DNA of 64,000 bases from an uncultured Pseudomonadales bacterium (lineage in GTDB: Bacteria; Pseudomonadota; Gammaproteobacteria; Pseudomonadales; Porticoccaceae). Within the stretch, counting starts at the first letter, position 1; each line of letters begins with the position of its first letter. Location of the stretch: assembly GCA_943788895.1 (NCBI GenBank), contig CALSRZ010000003.1, positions 248,001-312,000 of the forward strand. Reading direction: 5' to 3'. The position numbers and the translations under genes are program-made. Of this stretch, positions 29,327 to 39,571 are shown in pieces. Below the pieces are notes generated by a model. It made no database searches. It was not told where the DNA came from and worked only from the letters and a program-made list of their open reading frames with translations.

Positions 29327-30548
29327 TTATAAAAGATCGCGATCGCGGTTGGCTGCAATTCTTAAACGCAGGGCGTTCAATTTAATAAAGCCTTCAGCAT
29401 CGGCCTGATTGTAGGCGCCGCCATCATCGTCAAAGGTGGCGATATTGGCATCAAACAGACTGTCAGTGGCTGACTGTCGGCCAACAACGCTAACACTGCC
29501 TTTGTAGAGTTTAATGCGCACTTCACCGTTAACCACATCCTGGGTCTGGTCAATTGCCGCTTGCAGCATCAAGCGCTCTGGAGCCCACCAGTAACCGTTG
29601 TAGATCAGCTTGGCATACTTGGGCATAAGCTCATCTTTCATATGTGCCACTTCGCGATCCAGGGTTAATGATTCAATGGCGCGGTGCGCTTTCATCATTA
29701 CTGTGCCCGCCGGTGTTTCGTAACAGCCGCGAGACTTCATGCCCACGTAGCGGTTTTCAACAATATCCAGTCGACCGACACCATTGGCGCCGGCAACTTT
29801 GTTGAGATGTTCAATCACTGTCGCCGCTGACATGTCCACGCCGTCGATAGCAACAATATCGCCCTTCTCGTAGCGGATATCCATATAGGTCGCTTCGTCT
29901 GGTGCTTCCTCTGGGGAAACAGTCCAGCGCCACATATCATCTTCAGCTTCTGACCAAGGATCTTCCAAGATTGCCGCCTTCGTAGGAGATATGCAGCAGG
30001 TTGGCATCCATGGAGAACGGCGATTTTTTACCGCGCTTCATCTCTACCGGAATATTGTGGGTTTCACAGTATTCCATTAATTTGTCGCGGGAGTTTAGAT
30101 CCCACTCACGCCATGGCGCGATAACATTGATACCCGGCTTTAGTGCATAGGCACCCAGCTCGAAACGCACCTGGTCATTACCCTTGCCAGTGGCACCGTG
30201 AGAGATGGTGTCAGCACCGGTTTCATTGGCAATCTCGATAAGACGCTTGGCAATCAGCGGGCGGGCAATTGAGGTGCCGAGCAGATATTCACCTTCGTAG
30301 ATGGTGTTGGCGCGGAACATTGGAAATACAAAATCCCGAGCGTACTCTTCACGCAGATCATCAATATAGATCTCTTTTACGCCCAGCGCTTCGGCTTTGG
30401 CACGAGCGGGCTCAACTTCTTCACCCTGACCGATATCGGCGGTAAAAGTCACCACTTCGCAGTTATATTCCTCTTGCAGCCACTTAACAATAACTGAAGT
30501 ATCCAAACCACCTGAATAGGCTAAAACTACTTTTTTAACGTCTGACAC
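29327..30548 (-). pseudogene. argG: Argininosuccinate synthase, interrupted by a +1 frameshift
   Basis: Two overlapping frames make up one ArgG of about 406 residues. The N-terminal frame (30548 down to about 29972) has the PP-loop [15 protein letters not shown] and [14 protein letters not shown] loop ([15 protein letters not shown]). The C-terminal frame (about 29972 down to 29327) carries the rest ([26 protein letters not shown]). The join falls in YEGG|ILEDPW: the sequence has one extra base in the tt at 29971-29972 (plus strand), and removing it restores the family sequence. The total, 1222 bases, is one more than a multiple of three. ArgG joins citrulline and aspartate in arginine synthesis, so real loss would cause arginine dependence; a sequence error is the simpler view. 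Confidence 0.93.
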
Positions 30549-30631
30549 GTTGCAAAATCCTTTACTGGAGAAAACGAGGCGCGAATTTTACCCTAATGGC
30601 GGGGGATTTAGTATTGGTTGTAGAGAGTAAT

Positions 30632-31394
30632 CTAAGGAGTATTATCAAGACCCGCATCAGTGCTTTCAAAAAGCCTGTGGCCAAGGGCAGAAAAAGCCGC
30701 GAGATCCGCTTCAGAGGGAAAGCTAAAATACTCCGCCTTCCCCTGCTGTGGTTGGGCAGTTAAGAGTTGTCCAGCATCAAGCGCAGCCACCGCCTGAGAT
30801 ATCTGTTCACAGCCACCGGCATACAGATTGAGGACATTAAACAGATAGGATTTATCCGCCAGCAGAGGGATTGGCTGCATCGAGATTATATCGCCGGTAT
30901 CCACACCGCTATCCTGGATAAAGTGCAGTGTCGAAGCGATTTCGCTGTCGCCATTAAGCATGGCCCTAAAGGTTGCCATCACCCCGCGATAATCGGGCAA
31001 TTGGCCGGAGTGCAGGTTAATAACGCCGTAACGGGGAATAGCAATAACCGCCTCGCGGATAATCAGCCCATAGCGCAGGGAAATAATCAGTTCAGGCTCA
31101 GTGGCCTGAATCCTTGCAACCCCAGCCGGGCTGTTGACCTGATTAGCCTATATCGCCAAATCCCTGAATAGTGCACCCGGCATCTGCCGCCAGCTGGTCA
31201 AAACTCGGCCGGCCATCCTCGAGCAGACTTTTTTCAAAGGCCGCCAGTTCAACCAGAGGTTGGGAAAGCCGTTGATCACCACCGACTTTTTCGGAGAGAA
31301 ATATTGCCAGCCGGTGGCCGGCGAGCTGCTTTATCAGTCGAGTAAGAGCAATATGGCTAGCGAGGTCGCGATTGGTAAGAATGGTGATATTCAT
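30632..31394 (-). pseudogene. Formyltransferase-domain protein, interrupted by a +1 frameshift
   Basis: Two frames join into one protein of about 253 residues. The N-terminal frame (31394 to 31143) ends at a TAA at 31145-31143. In the next frame the reading continues without a stop: NQVNSPAGVARIQATEPEL, then IISLRYGLIIREAV, then VINLHSGQLPDYRGVMATF. The HSGQLPDYRG block is the formyltransferase catalytic motif (His plus later Asp, as DSGVDTGDII). Removing one base of ctaat at 31142-31146 fuses the halves; the total (763) is one over a multiple of three. The family resembles methionyl-tRNA and UDP-sugar formyltransferases, but the substrate is unknown. It lies 83 bp upstream of argG on the same strand. 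Confidence 0.8.
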
Positions 31395-31511
31395 CTAAAT
31401 CTACCAATAAGGATTTTCTTTTAGTCACTTTCCCATAAAAACTCGTATGAGACCACCGTTTCCGGTAGCATTCGCTCTGCAATATCGCACAGACTCTGCG
31501 GACAAAATATA

Positions 31512-32546
31512 ATGGATCAAATCACTCTTACCCTTCCTGACGACTGGCATCTGCATCTTCGCGATAAGGAGACTCTGGCATCCACTGTGCCGGCGGCGAC
31601 GCGCGGCTTTGGGCGCGGTATTATTATGCCAAATCTTGTCCCTCCGGCGACTACTGTTGAGCGGGTTGCCGCCTACCGCGAGCGTATTCTGGCGCAGCGT
31701 CCCGAGGGCTCAAATTGGGAACCGCTGATGGTTCTCTATTTAACTGACAATACTTCACCAGATGAAATTCGCGCGGCCAAGGAATGTGGTTTTATCCACG
31801 GTTGTAAATACTACCCTGCCGGCGCGACGACCAACTCCGACTCTGGGGTGACTGACCTTAACAATATCACTGCGGTTCTGGAGACCATGCAAGAGGTAGG
31901 CATGATCCTTCAGCTGCACGGTGAGGTGACTACTGCAGATATTGATATCTTTGATCGCGAGGCGGTCTTTATTGAGCGTCATCTGCGGGTTATAGCGGAG
32001 AAGTTTCCGCGCCTGAAAATTATTCTCGAACATATCACCACAAAACAGGCGGCGGAGTTTGTGGCCAGCGCCGGCGACAATATTGCGGCGACTATTACCC
32101 CACAACACTTGCTGTACAACCGCAACGATATGCTAGTTGGCGGTATTCGCCCGCACCTGTTCTGCCTGCCGATACTAAAACGCGATATTCATCAGCATGC
32201 GCTGATCAAGGCGGCTATTAGTGGCAGTAAAAAATTCTTTCTCGGCACCGACTCGGCGCCCCATGCCAAAAATAAAAAAGAGTCAGCCTGTGGCTGTGCC
32301 GGTTGCTTTAGCCATCATGCGGGGATTGAGCTTTACGCTCAGGCTTTTGAAGAGGCCGGCGCACTGGATAAACTCGAAGCCTTTGCCAGCTTTTATGGTG
32401 CAGACTTTTATGACCTGCCGAGAAATACCGATACTATTACCCTTGTTCGCGAAACCTGGGAACTGCCAGCGACTATCCCCTTTGAGGATACCCAACTGGT
32501 TCCCCTGGGTGCCGGTACCACGCTTAACTGGAAACTGGATCTCTAA
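31512..32546 (+). CDS. pyrC: Dihydroorotase (class II)
   Basis: A 344-residue amidohydrolase that closes carbamoyl-aspartate to dihydroorotate in pyrimidine synthesis. Metal ligands are visible in order: HLHLRD (residues about 13-18), the lysine to be carboxylated in [16 protein letters not shown] (about 96-111), LHGEV near 136, LEHIT near 174, and GTDSAPH near 247. This is the E. coli-type PyrC of about 345 residues, not the PyrC-like partner of PyrB. It overlaps rnt by one base (taATG), so the two are coupled. The role of the upstream CpG-free 117 bp is not clear; no strong promoter was seen. Confidence 0.96.
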   Translation: MDQITLTLPDDWHLHLRDKETLASTVPAATRGFGRGIIMPNLVPPATTVERVAAYRERILAQRPEGSNWEPLMVLYLTDNTSPDEIRAAKECGFIHGCKYYPAGATTNSDSGVTDLNNITAVLETMQEVGMILQLHGEVTTADIDIFDREAVFIERHLRVIAEKFPRLKIILEHITTKQAAEFVASAGDNIAATITPQHLLYNRNDMLVGGIRPHLFCLPILKRDIHQHALIKAAISGSKKFFLGTDSAPHAKNKKESACGCAGCFSHHAGIELYAQAFEEAGALDKLEAFASFYGADFYDLPRNTDTITLVRETWELPATIPFEDTQLVPLGAGTTLNWKLDL

Positions 32547-33184
32547 TGGAAATGCCTGCAGAACTTCTAAATCCGTCAAAGATCGCCGAACGTTTTCGCG
32601 GTTTCCTTCCTGTGGTCGTGGATGTTGAAACCGGTGGTTTTGATTCCCGCAAAGATGCCCTTTTAGAGATCGCTGCGGTTATTCTGGAGATGGATTTTCA
32701 GGGCAACCTGCAGATTAAAGATACCTACAGTAAAAATATCGATCCCTTTCCCGGCGCCAATGTCGATCAGGCAGCGTTGGAGTTTACTGGGATAGATCTC
32801 TATGACCCGGAGCGTATGCCGGAGGAAGAGGGTGAGGCGTTAAGGGATATTTTCCGCCCTATCCGCCAGGAGGTCAGCGCCACTGGCTGTACCCGTGCGG
32901 TGATGGTTGCCCACAATGCCCACTTTGATCTCGGCTTTGTCAATGCAGCGGTCAATCGCAACCAGATCAAGCGCAATCCATTTCACCCCTTCTCCTGCTT
33001 TGATACCTCATCGCTGGCTGGGCTGGCCTATGGGCAGACAGTTTTGGCCAAAGCCTGTCAGGCGGCGGGCATGGATTTTGATAACCGCGATGCCCACAGC
33101 GCGCTCTACGATACGGTAAAAACCGCTGAGCTCTACTGCAAGATAGTCAACCGCTGGAAAGAGCTCGGCGGCTGGCCAACTTAA
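32546..33184 (+). CDS. rnt: Ribonuclease T
   Basis: A 212-residue DEDDh-type 3'-5' exoribonuclease. The Exo I motif [21 protein letters not shown] (about residues 21 on; key Asp and Glu in DVE), Exo [15 protein letters not shown] (about 117-129), and Exo [13 protein letters not shown] with the general-base His (about 180-189) are all present. The basic patches typical of RNase T dimers follow. It trims the 3' ends of tRNA and other stable RNAs. Translation appears coupled to pyrC through a one-base overlap, an order known in other gammaproteobacteria. Confidence 0.95.
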   Translation: MEMPAELLNPSKIAERFRGFLPVVVDVETGGFDSRKDALLEIAAVILEMDFQGNLQIKDTYSKNIDPFPGANVDQAALEFTGIDLYDPERMPEEEGEALRDIFRPIRQEVSATGCTRAVMVAHNAHFDLGFVNAAVNRNQIKRNPFHPFSCFDTSSLAGLAYGQTVLAKACQAAGMDFDNRDAHSALYDTVKTAELYCKIVNRWKELGGWPT

Positions 33185-33202
33185 CAGCGATTTATTTAGC
33201 GG

Positions 33203-34633
33203 TTATCTGTTAACCCAAAAATCGGCTTTTTCAATACCCAGTGCCTGGGGATCAAATACCGGATCCACACCGGAATTAATCTGCGTTTCGTAATCTTTAA
33301 GCGCCAGCAAGGCGGGCCGCTGCAAGATAATTATCGCGACTATATTTAACCAGGCCATAATGCCAACGCCGACATCACCGAGCGCCCAGGCGATATCAGC
33401 ACTTTTAACACCACCGTAAATCACCGAGGTGACCACCAGCACTTTCAGCAGGTTGGCCAACCATGGGCGGTGCACTTTGCGGTTGATATACATAACATTG
33501 GTTTCAGCGATGTAGTAGTAGGCAACAATAGTGGTAAAGGCAAAAAACAGCAGCGCAATCGCCAGGATGCTGCTGCCATAGCCAGGCAGAACAGTATCGA
33601 AGGAGGCCTGCACATAGCCCGGTCCGGCTTCAACACCGGCCAGTCCCTGATAGAGATAGCCACCGTCGCCGCTCTCAACATTGTAGAGACCGGTTAGCAA
33701 AATCATAAAGGCGGTTGCTGAGCAGATTAGCAATGTATCCACATAGACAGAGAAAGCCTGTACCAGACCCTGCTTGGCCGGATGGGAAACTTCCGCAGCT
33801 GCAGCCGGATGTGGGCCACTGCCCTGCCCGGCTTCATTGGAGTAGACACCGCGCTTAACACCCCACTGCACAGCCATAGCAACAATCGCACCAAAACCGG
33901 CATCGAGACCAAAGGCGCTATTGATAATCAGCTTTACTATCGTTGGTACCATCTCCAGATTGGCAAATACCACGGCAAAAGAGATCGCTATATAACCTGC
34001 CGCCATCAGAGGCACTGCCACCTGGGCAAAGTGAGCGATACGCTTTACACCACCGACAACAATTAACAGCAGACCAAAGGCCAGTGCGCCAGCGGTGTAT
34101 TCAACAGGGATAGTCCAGGCGTTTTCCATGGCGGCGGCAATACTGTTGGCCTGAATACCCGGCAGGCAGAAGCCCATAGCGACAATAGTGGCTACGGCAA
34201 AGGTCCAGGCATACCATTTTTGACCCATGGATTTTTCAATATAGTAGGCCGGGCCACCACGGTAGTTGCCGTTGTCATCTTTCTCTTTATAGATCTGCGC
34301 CAGGGTGGCTTCAATATAGGCGGTTGAGGCACCGAGGAAGGCAACGGTCCACATCCAAAATATCGCCCCCGGGCCACCGATAGCAATGGCGGTAGCGACA
34401 CCGGCAATATTACCAGTGCCAACACGGCCTGAGAGGGACATGGTGAGTGCCTGGAATGAGGAGACACCGGCATCCGAGCTGCGCCCTTCAGTCATTATTT
34501 TTATCATATGCCTGAAGTGTCGCACCTGAAGAAATTTGGTGCGCAGAGAGAAGTAGAGTCCTGCCCCAAGGCATAGATAGATAAGTGCTGAACTCCAGAT
34601 TATGCCGTTTAGGTAACTAACAAATGCTTCCAA
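33203..34633 (-). CDS. Alanine/glycine:cation symporter (AGCS family)
   Basis: A 476-residue polytopic membrane protein with about eleven hydrophobic segments. The family signature lies near residue 70-110, LSGRVGTGNIAGVATAIAIGGPGAIFWMW, beginning with GTGNIAGVA. The region RGVYSNEAGQGSGPHPAAAA near residue 265-285 is the second strongly conserved AGCS block. It should take up alanine or glycine with sodium or protons. The start at 34633 places the first helix within 20 residues, as usual. It is convergent with rnt (18 bp apart). Confidence 0.94.
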   Translation of the reverse strand: MEAFVSYLNGIIWSSALIYLCLGAGLYFSLRTKFLQVRHFRHMIKIMTEGRSSDAGVSSFQALTMSLSGRVGTGNIAGVATAIAIGGPGAIFWMWTVAFLGASTAYIEATLAQIYKEKDDNGNYRGGPAYYIEKSMGQKWYAWTFAVATIVAMGFCLPGIQANSIAAAMENAWTIPVEYTAGALAFGLLLIVVGGVKRIAHFAQVAVPLMAAGYIAISFAVVFANLEMVPTIVKLIINSAFGLDAGFGAIVAMAVQWGVKRGVYSNEAGQGSGPHPAAAAEVSHPAKQGLVQAFSVYVDTLLICSATAFMILLTGLYNVESGDGGYLYQGLAGVEAGPGYVQASFDTVLPGYGSSILAIALLFFAFTTIVAYYYIAETNVMYINRKVHRPWLANLLKVLVVTSVIYGGVKSADIAWALGDVGVGIMAWLNIVAIIILQRPALLALKDYETQINSGVDPVFDPQALGIEKADFWVNR

Positions 34634-34736
34634 GACCTTGCCCTCTTATATTTATTATTAACTGAGTTTAGCTATTTAGTTTAGTCATTGAGTGTAACTC
34701 TGATTGGCGAAATCCGGTTAACCATCATTTACGCCG

Positions 34737-35720
34737 TCATTTTTTCACTGCCAGCTGGTCTGCCTCGGTGAAAAGATCGTCGAGGCTGAGGATAAACTCA
34801 TCCACAGATTCACCACCGCCAATCTGCAGTGCCGGTAACTCCAGTGCAGAGAAATACTCCGGGTAGGGAGAGAACTCGCCCCACTGCTGCATCTGGTTAG
34901 CAACACTGACAATCAGGAGCAACAGCACAAAGCCTACAGAGGTAATCCAGCGCTGTCGGGCCAGCATACTGGTTGCCAGGGCAAAATTTGCCGCCAGCAA
35001 AACCGCCACAAGCATCAGGTTAAGCAGCGGTGCAACGGCAACAATTAAAAACTCTGCGCTGAGGTTATAGCCAATCACCCCGAAAAACCAATCGCTGGCG
35101 CTGTAGACCAGGGCGGCCAGCAGGATTAAATTGTAGTGCCCGAGGAAATTGGCTTCTTCGCGCAAAAAGCGCCCCACTGCTCCCCAGAATAACGCCAGCA
35201 TTAACAGGAAAACCTGAGTGAATAGAATACTGGAAAGGGCATTTTTCCACTGCCATTCAACAAAGCTGTTGGCATAGAGAGCGGTAATATCAACGATCAG
35301 TACTAATAAAAGCAGCGGCAGCCAGATCGAAAAGCGATTTAGCTGGCCGACATCTTTTTCCAGTCGATGCAGCTCTTTGGCCGCGTCTACCGGATGACTG
35401 TCGGCGATTATGCGCAATCTGGTGCGACCAATTTTTATCTCGGCACCATCGGCCAGGACAATTTCGGAAGATGTACTGTCAGCCGATACGCTATTGATAG
35501 AGGGGTTTTTAATAATCTCAACGCCATTGAGGCTGTCGAGATCGGTAAGCTGCCAGCCGCCTTCAACCGCATCCAGGCGCAGATGGTTAGCGGAGATATG
35601 ACTGTCACTGAGCACCACATCGTTTTGGTAACCGCGGCCAATGCTGATCGACGACCCCTCGACACGATAGTGGTGCCTGCTCTTGCCACCCCAGCCGAGC
35701 ACTTCAATAATCACGGCCAT
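34737..35720 (-). CDS. FHA-domain membrane protein
   Basis: A 327-residue protein. Residues about 20-115 form a forkhead-associated domain with its conserved pattern: ISIGRGYQNDVVLSD (Gly-Arg), HISANHLRL (Ser-x-x-His) and SLNGVEI (Asn-Gly). FHA domains bind phosphothreonine peptides. From about residue 130 to 275 follow four or five transmembrane helices, with a short soluble tail (LFTEADQLAVKK). The combination places the phosphopeptide sensor in the cytoplasm. No Ser/Thr kinase or phosphatase gene is in the window. The gene overlaps the upstream trypsin-like protease gene by 10 bases, so the two are probably one unit. Confidence 0.85.
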   Translation of the reverse strand: MAVIIEVLGWGGKSRHHYRVEGSSISIGRGYQNDVVLSDSHISANHLRLDAVEGGWQLTDLDSLNGVEIIKNPSINSVSADSTSSEIVLADGAEIKIGRTRLRIIADSHPVDAAKELHRLEKDVGQLNRFSIWLPLLLLVLIVDITALYANSFVEWQWKNALSSILFTQVFLLMLALFWGAVGRFLREEANFLGHYNLILLAALVYSASDWFFGVIGYNLSAEFLIVAVAPLLNLMLVAVLLAANFALATSMLARQRWITSVGFVLLLLIVSVANQMQQWGEFSPYPEYFSALELPALQIGGGESVDEFILSLDDLFTEADQLAVKK

Positions 35721-37003
35721 TTCGCCACCCCCATAAACTTGCGGACAAAGGCCCGGGCATTGTTCTGACTCACCCCGGCCAGCGTAAAGTGACTTAAAAA
35801 GGCCGCGCGGGAATCATCTACTGTGCCCTGCAAAAATAGAACATCGTAGAGCTGCGGATAGTCTTTGTAGGCTCTTACGCAAAATACGGCTTTGGTTTTA
35901 CGCTGATTTTCAACACTGTCGGCAATAACAAACTGGTCATCGCAGTTAAAATCGCCGACATCTTTTTCGTCGGCTTTATTGCCCGGAACAAAGTCAGTAA
36001 ACAGACGCTGGTAGTAGGCATAAAACTGCGGGGCATTGAGCTTGTCAGCTTCGAGCCAGAAAAACTGGTACTCGATAATGCCGCTATTAAATTTTCCGTG
36101 CAGGTAGATATTATCTTCACTGCGGCAGGTGCGGTCGGCACTTAAAAACTGGGCTTTTTCCGATGAGCTGTTGGAACCGCCCCAGCACTTTACAAAGGGC
36201 TTGAGCTCATCGATAACCTGCGCCTGACCCAGGGGCATGGTTGTCCAGTCCAGCGCCAGCATACGGCTAAATTTTTCCTGCTGGTCATCGAACAGCTGCT
36301 GGCCAATACGCTGAGTCATACCACCGACCGCAGCAGCCCTGCCCTGATACTCTGCAATTAGCTTATGTAGAGCTGTAACCGGTACTAAAAAGCTCACCTG
36401 ATTGCCCGCAGTGGAGACATTAATACCTATAACCTGACCGGCTTCGCTCAGAGTTGGCCCACCGCTCATACCGGAATTTAAGGAGCCGGTGAAATGAACT
36501 CGCGGATGGTAACTGGTTTGATTGATACCGTTATAGGTACCGGGCACGACAGTCAGGCCGAGATCGAGGGGATTGCCAAGGGCGAAGACCGGCACGCCGA
36601 TAGGTGGTTCAGTAACAGCCAGCGACAGCGGCTGTGCGCCAAGATCGCTGGCACTGACCAGCGCGAGGTCATTGATAACATCGACATCGAGCAACTGCAG
36701 GTCACCGGTTTTATCGGCGGCGGTGAGATACTCAATACGGTACTGCTCGGGCTTGCTGGCGGCCAGCTGGATAACATGATAGTTGGTGGCAATCAGCCCC
36801 TCAGCATTGACCACAAACCCTGAACCAATAACAGACTTGCTACCGGAGGTAACGTCAATAACCTGAATTTGCAAAATAGCGGCTTTATTTTCGGCAAATA
36901 ATGTTTGCGCACTTTCAGTCTGACTATAAACGCCGATATGCCAGCAGACTAATAGTCCGAGTAAAAACTTTATTGCTCGGCCTGTGTTTTTATCTATCGC
37001 CAA
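35711..37003 (-). CDS. Trypsin-like serine protease (S1C-type), exported
   Basis: A 430-residue protein with an N-terminal signal/anchor (about residues 10-25) and a trypsin-like domain (about 30-235). The triad is visible: His in ATNYHVIQLA near residue 76, Asp in DVINDLALVSA near 111, and Ser in NSGMSGGPTLSEAG near 177. No PDZ domain follows; instead there is a roughly 190-residue C-terminal region of unknown type (LKPFVKCWGGSNSSSEK, then TCRSEDNIYLHGKFN), with several Cys that may form disulfides. It is probably periplasmic. It overlaps the FHA membrane protein gene by 10 bases, suggesting a joint stress- or phospho-signalling function, but no substrate is known. Confidence 0.82.
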   Translation of the reverse strand: MAIDKNTGRAIKFLLGLLVCWHIGVYSQTESAQTLFAENKAAILQIQVIDVTSGSKSVIGSGFVVNAEGLIATNYHVIQLAASKPEQYRIEYLTAADKTGDLQLLDVDVINDLALVSASDLGAQPLSLAVTEPPIGVPVFALGNPLDLGLTVVPGTYNGINQTSYHPRVHFTGSLNSGMSGGPTLSEAGQVIGINVSTAGNQVSFLVPVTALHKLIAEYQGRAAAVGGMTQRIGQQLFDDQQEKFSRMLALDWTTMPLGQAQVIDELKPFVKCWGGSNSSSEKAQFLSADRTCRSEDNIYLHGKFNSGIIEYQFFWLEADKLNAPQFYAYYQRLFTDFVPGNKADEKDVGDFNCDDQFVIADSVENQRKTKAVFCVRAYKDYPQLYDVLFLQGTVDDSRAAFLSHFTLAGVSQNNARAFVRKFMGVAKWP

Positions 37004-37025
37004 TCTGACACTCCTGTGTAATGCA

Positions 37026-37110
37026 AAGCTGTACCCTAAATAAATGGCGAAGCTGTACCTTAAATAAATAGCGTAGCTGTTCTTTAAATAGCCAGGCTAT
37101 TCTTTCAATA
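37026..37110. repeat. 24-bp tandem repeat upstream of maeB
   Basis: Two nearly identical 24-bp units (37026-37049, 37050-37073; two mismatches) are followed by one or two decayed copies to about 37110. Each unit begins agctgta and contains aaataaat. This lies in the 292-bp gap between the protease gene and maeB; apart from a plain A/T-rich stretch (37110-37250) I see nothing else in that gap. Confidence 0.85.
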
Positions 37111-37295
37111 CCATTGCGCTATTACAAGCACTGTAAAAAACTCAATAGTCATTTGCAGATTAAGCACGTTAAAATGCAGCTCTTAAAAGCAGCTATTAAA
37201 CTCGCTCTAAAAAGCACGGCGGAGATTAATCAACTACATTACTCTCTACTATTGCTCTATAGGATCTCCGCCCAGTGACAGGAACGAAAAAAGAT

Positions 37296-39566
37296 ATGAC
37301 CGACTCTTTCAAAGAAAGTGCCCTCAAGTACCACACAGATTCGACACCAGGTAAGCTCGAAATTCGCCCCACCAAGCCACTGGCCAATAAGCGCGATCTC
37401 TCTCTCGCCTATTCACCCGGTGTTGCCTATGCCTGTGAACTGATTGAAGAGCGCCCCACGGCGGCCGCCGAGGTAACTGCGCGAGGTAATCTGGTTGCCG
37501 TAATCACCAATGGTACAGCGGTGCTGGGTCTCGGCAATATAGGCCCGCTGGCCTCCAAGCCGGTAATGGAGGGCAAGGCGGTTCTGTTTAAAAAGTTTGC
37601 CAATATTGATGTCTTTGATATTGAGATCGATGAAACCGATGTCGATAAGCTGGTAGATATTATCGCTTCACTGGAACCGACCTTTGGCGGGATCAACCTC
37701 GAGGATATCAAGGCCCCCGAATGTTTTATGGTCGAACAAAAACTTCGCGAGCGCATGAAAATTCCGGTCTTCCACGACGATCAACACGGCACGGCAATTG
37801 TTGCAGCGGCGGCGATCTACAACGGCCTGCGGATTGTTGAAAAGAAATTCGAAGAGGTGAAACTGGTGGTCTCCGGCGCTGGTGCCGCGAGTATTGCCTG
37901 TGTCGATCTGCTGGTGAGCATGGGGCTGCAGAAGAAAAATGTGCGCATGATTGACCGCACCGGGGTTATCTATGCCGGCCGTAAGGATGGCATGAATCCC
38001 TGGAAGCAGGGCTACGCGGTGGAAACCAGTGACCGCACTATTGAAGATGCGATTGAAGGTGCAGATCTGTTTATGGGCCTCTCGGGCCCGGGCGTTTTAA
38101 ATGGCGAGCTGGTTAAAAAGATGGGGCCAAAGCCAATTATTTTGGCGATGTCGAATCCAATCCCGGAAATTATGCCTGAGGAGGCCATGGCTGCGCGCCC
38201 AGATGCGATTCTGGCCACGGGTCGCTCGGACTACCCCAATCAGGTCAACAATGTTCTGTGTTTCCCGTTTATCTTTCGCGGCGCACTGGACTGCGGTGCT
38301 TCGACGATTAATGAAGAGATGAAAATGGCGGCGGTTAAGGCGATTGCCGATCTGGCGCTTAAAGAGACCTCGGATGTGGTTGCCGCTGCCTACAGTGGCG
38401 AGAAATTGCGCTTTGGCCCCGACTATCTGATTCCCAAACCCTTTGACCCGCGCCTGATTGAAGATGTGCCAATGGCAGTGGTTAAGGCGGCAATGGCCAG
38501 CGGTGTCGCAACCCGCCCGATCGAAGACTTTGATGCCTACCGCCAAACATTGCATGAGTTTACCAATCAGGCCGGCCTGTTTATGCAGCCGATTATTGAG
38601 GTGGCGAAAAAAGCGCCGGCGAAAATTGTCTATGCCGAGGGTGAAAATGATGATGTATTGATGGCCGTTCAAGCGGTGATTGATGAACGTATCGCCCAGC
38701 CAATCCTGATTGGCCGCCGCGCCGGTATGGAGACAAAAATTGAGCGCCTCGGACTGCGCATTGATCTGGATAAGGATGTTGAAGTCTTTGATCCCAGTGA
38801 TAATGACCGCCACGAGGAGTACGCAGCCTATTACAATGCTGTGGCTGGTCGCAACGGTGTCTCAGTGGATGCGGCACGCAAAATTATGCGCGATGACCAG
38901 ACCGCTATAGCCGCGGTGATGGTGGCTCGCGGTGAGGCCAGCGGCTTAATCTGCGGCAAGGTGGGTCGCTTTGATTTCCACTTGCGGGAAATTATGCAAT
39001 TACTGGGGCCAGAGAAAAAGGATCAGCTGGTCTCCTCTTCCGCAGTGCTGCTGCTCGACGATGGTCCGCTGTTTTTGGCCGATACCACCATGAATATCGA
39101 TCCCAGTGCTGAACAGCTGGCGACTATTACTGAGGCCTGTATGGATCTGGTGCGCCACTTTGCTCTTGAGCCAAAAGTAGCCCTGCTCTCTCATTCAAAC
39201 TTTGGTACATCGAATGCACCCTCGGCGAAAAAAGTTCGCGCCGCCGCAGAAATTTTGCGCGCCAAGCACGACGAGATTGAGATTGATGGTGAGATGCATG
39301 TACTCAGCGCGTTAAACCCGACTCTGCGCAAGACAGTTTATCCCCAGGCTAACCTGAGTGGTCGTGCCAACGTTCTGGTGATGCCCAATCTGGATGCGGC
39401 AAATATTGCCATGGGCCTGATTCGCTCACTAACTGATGGACTGTTGATCGGGCCCTTTATCAATGGTCTGGCAAAACCTGCGCATATTGTTCTGCCCTCG
39501 GTAACATCGCGGGGAATATTTAATATGACCGCTTTAACCGTTGCCGATATTCAGCACAGTAAATAG
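37296..39566 (+). CDS. maeB: NADP-dependent malic enzyme with C-terminal phosphotransacetylase domain
   Basis: A 756-residue MaeB-type hybrid. Residues about 1-420 are the malic enzyme: [11 protein letters not shown] near 41, [20 protein letters not shown] near 67-86, and [14 protein letters not shown] near 154 with the metal-binding Asp pair. Residues about 430-756 are a phosphate acetyl/butyryltransferase-like domain ([31 protein letters not shown]) that is regulatory and inactive in known MaeB. It decarboxylates malate to pyruvate and makes NADPH. The ATG at 37296 gives the standard N-terminus ([13 protein letters not shown]); an in-frame GTG at 37275 adds seven residues. It ends 5 bp from the convergent rsmI stop. 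Confidence 0.96.
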   Translation: MTDSFKESALKYHTDSTPGKLEIRPTKPLANKRDLSLAYSPGVAYACELIEERPTAAAEVTARGNLVAVITNGTAVLGLGNIGPLASKPVMEGKAVLFKKFANIDVFDIEIDETDVDKLVDIIASLEPTFGGINLEDIKAPECFMVEQKLRERMKIPVFHDDQHGTAIVAAAAIYNGLRIVEKKFEEVKLVVSGAGAASIACVDLLVSMGLQKKNVRMIDRTGVIYAGRKDGMNPWKQGYAVETSDRTIEDAIEGADLFMGLSGPGVLNGELVKKMGPKPIILAMSNPIPEIMPEEAMAARPDAILATGRSDYPNQVNNVLCFPFIFRGALDCGASTINEEMKMAAVKAIADLALKETSDVVAAAYSGEKLRFGPDYLIPKPFDPRLIEDVPMAVVKAAMASGVATRPIEDFDAYRQTLHEFTNQAGLFMQPIIEVAKKAPAKIVYAEGENDDVLMAVQAVIDERIAQPILIGRRAGMETKIERLGLRIDLDKDVEVFDPSDNDRHEEYAAYYNAVAGRNGVSVDAARKIMRDDQTAIAAVMVARGEASGLICGKVGRFDFHLREIMQLLGPEKKDQLVSSSAVLLLDDGPLFLADTTMNIDPSAEQLATITEACMDLVRHFALEPKVALLSHSNFGTSNAPSAKKVRAAAEILRAKHDEIEIDGEMHVLSALNPTLRKTVYPQANLSGRANVLVMPNLDAANIAMGLIRSLTDGLLIGPFINGLAKPAHIVLPSVTSRGIFNMTALTVADIQHSK

Positions 39567-39571
39567 AAGTT

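Noticed and set aside
37026..37110. Possible CRISPR-like array
   Set aside because: Units are contiguous without spacers, so it is a plain tandem repeat.
38097..38813. 238-residue open frame on the minus strand
   Set aside because: It is antisense to maeB, which has full family motifs; no ribosome site or family resemblance.
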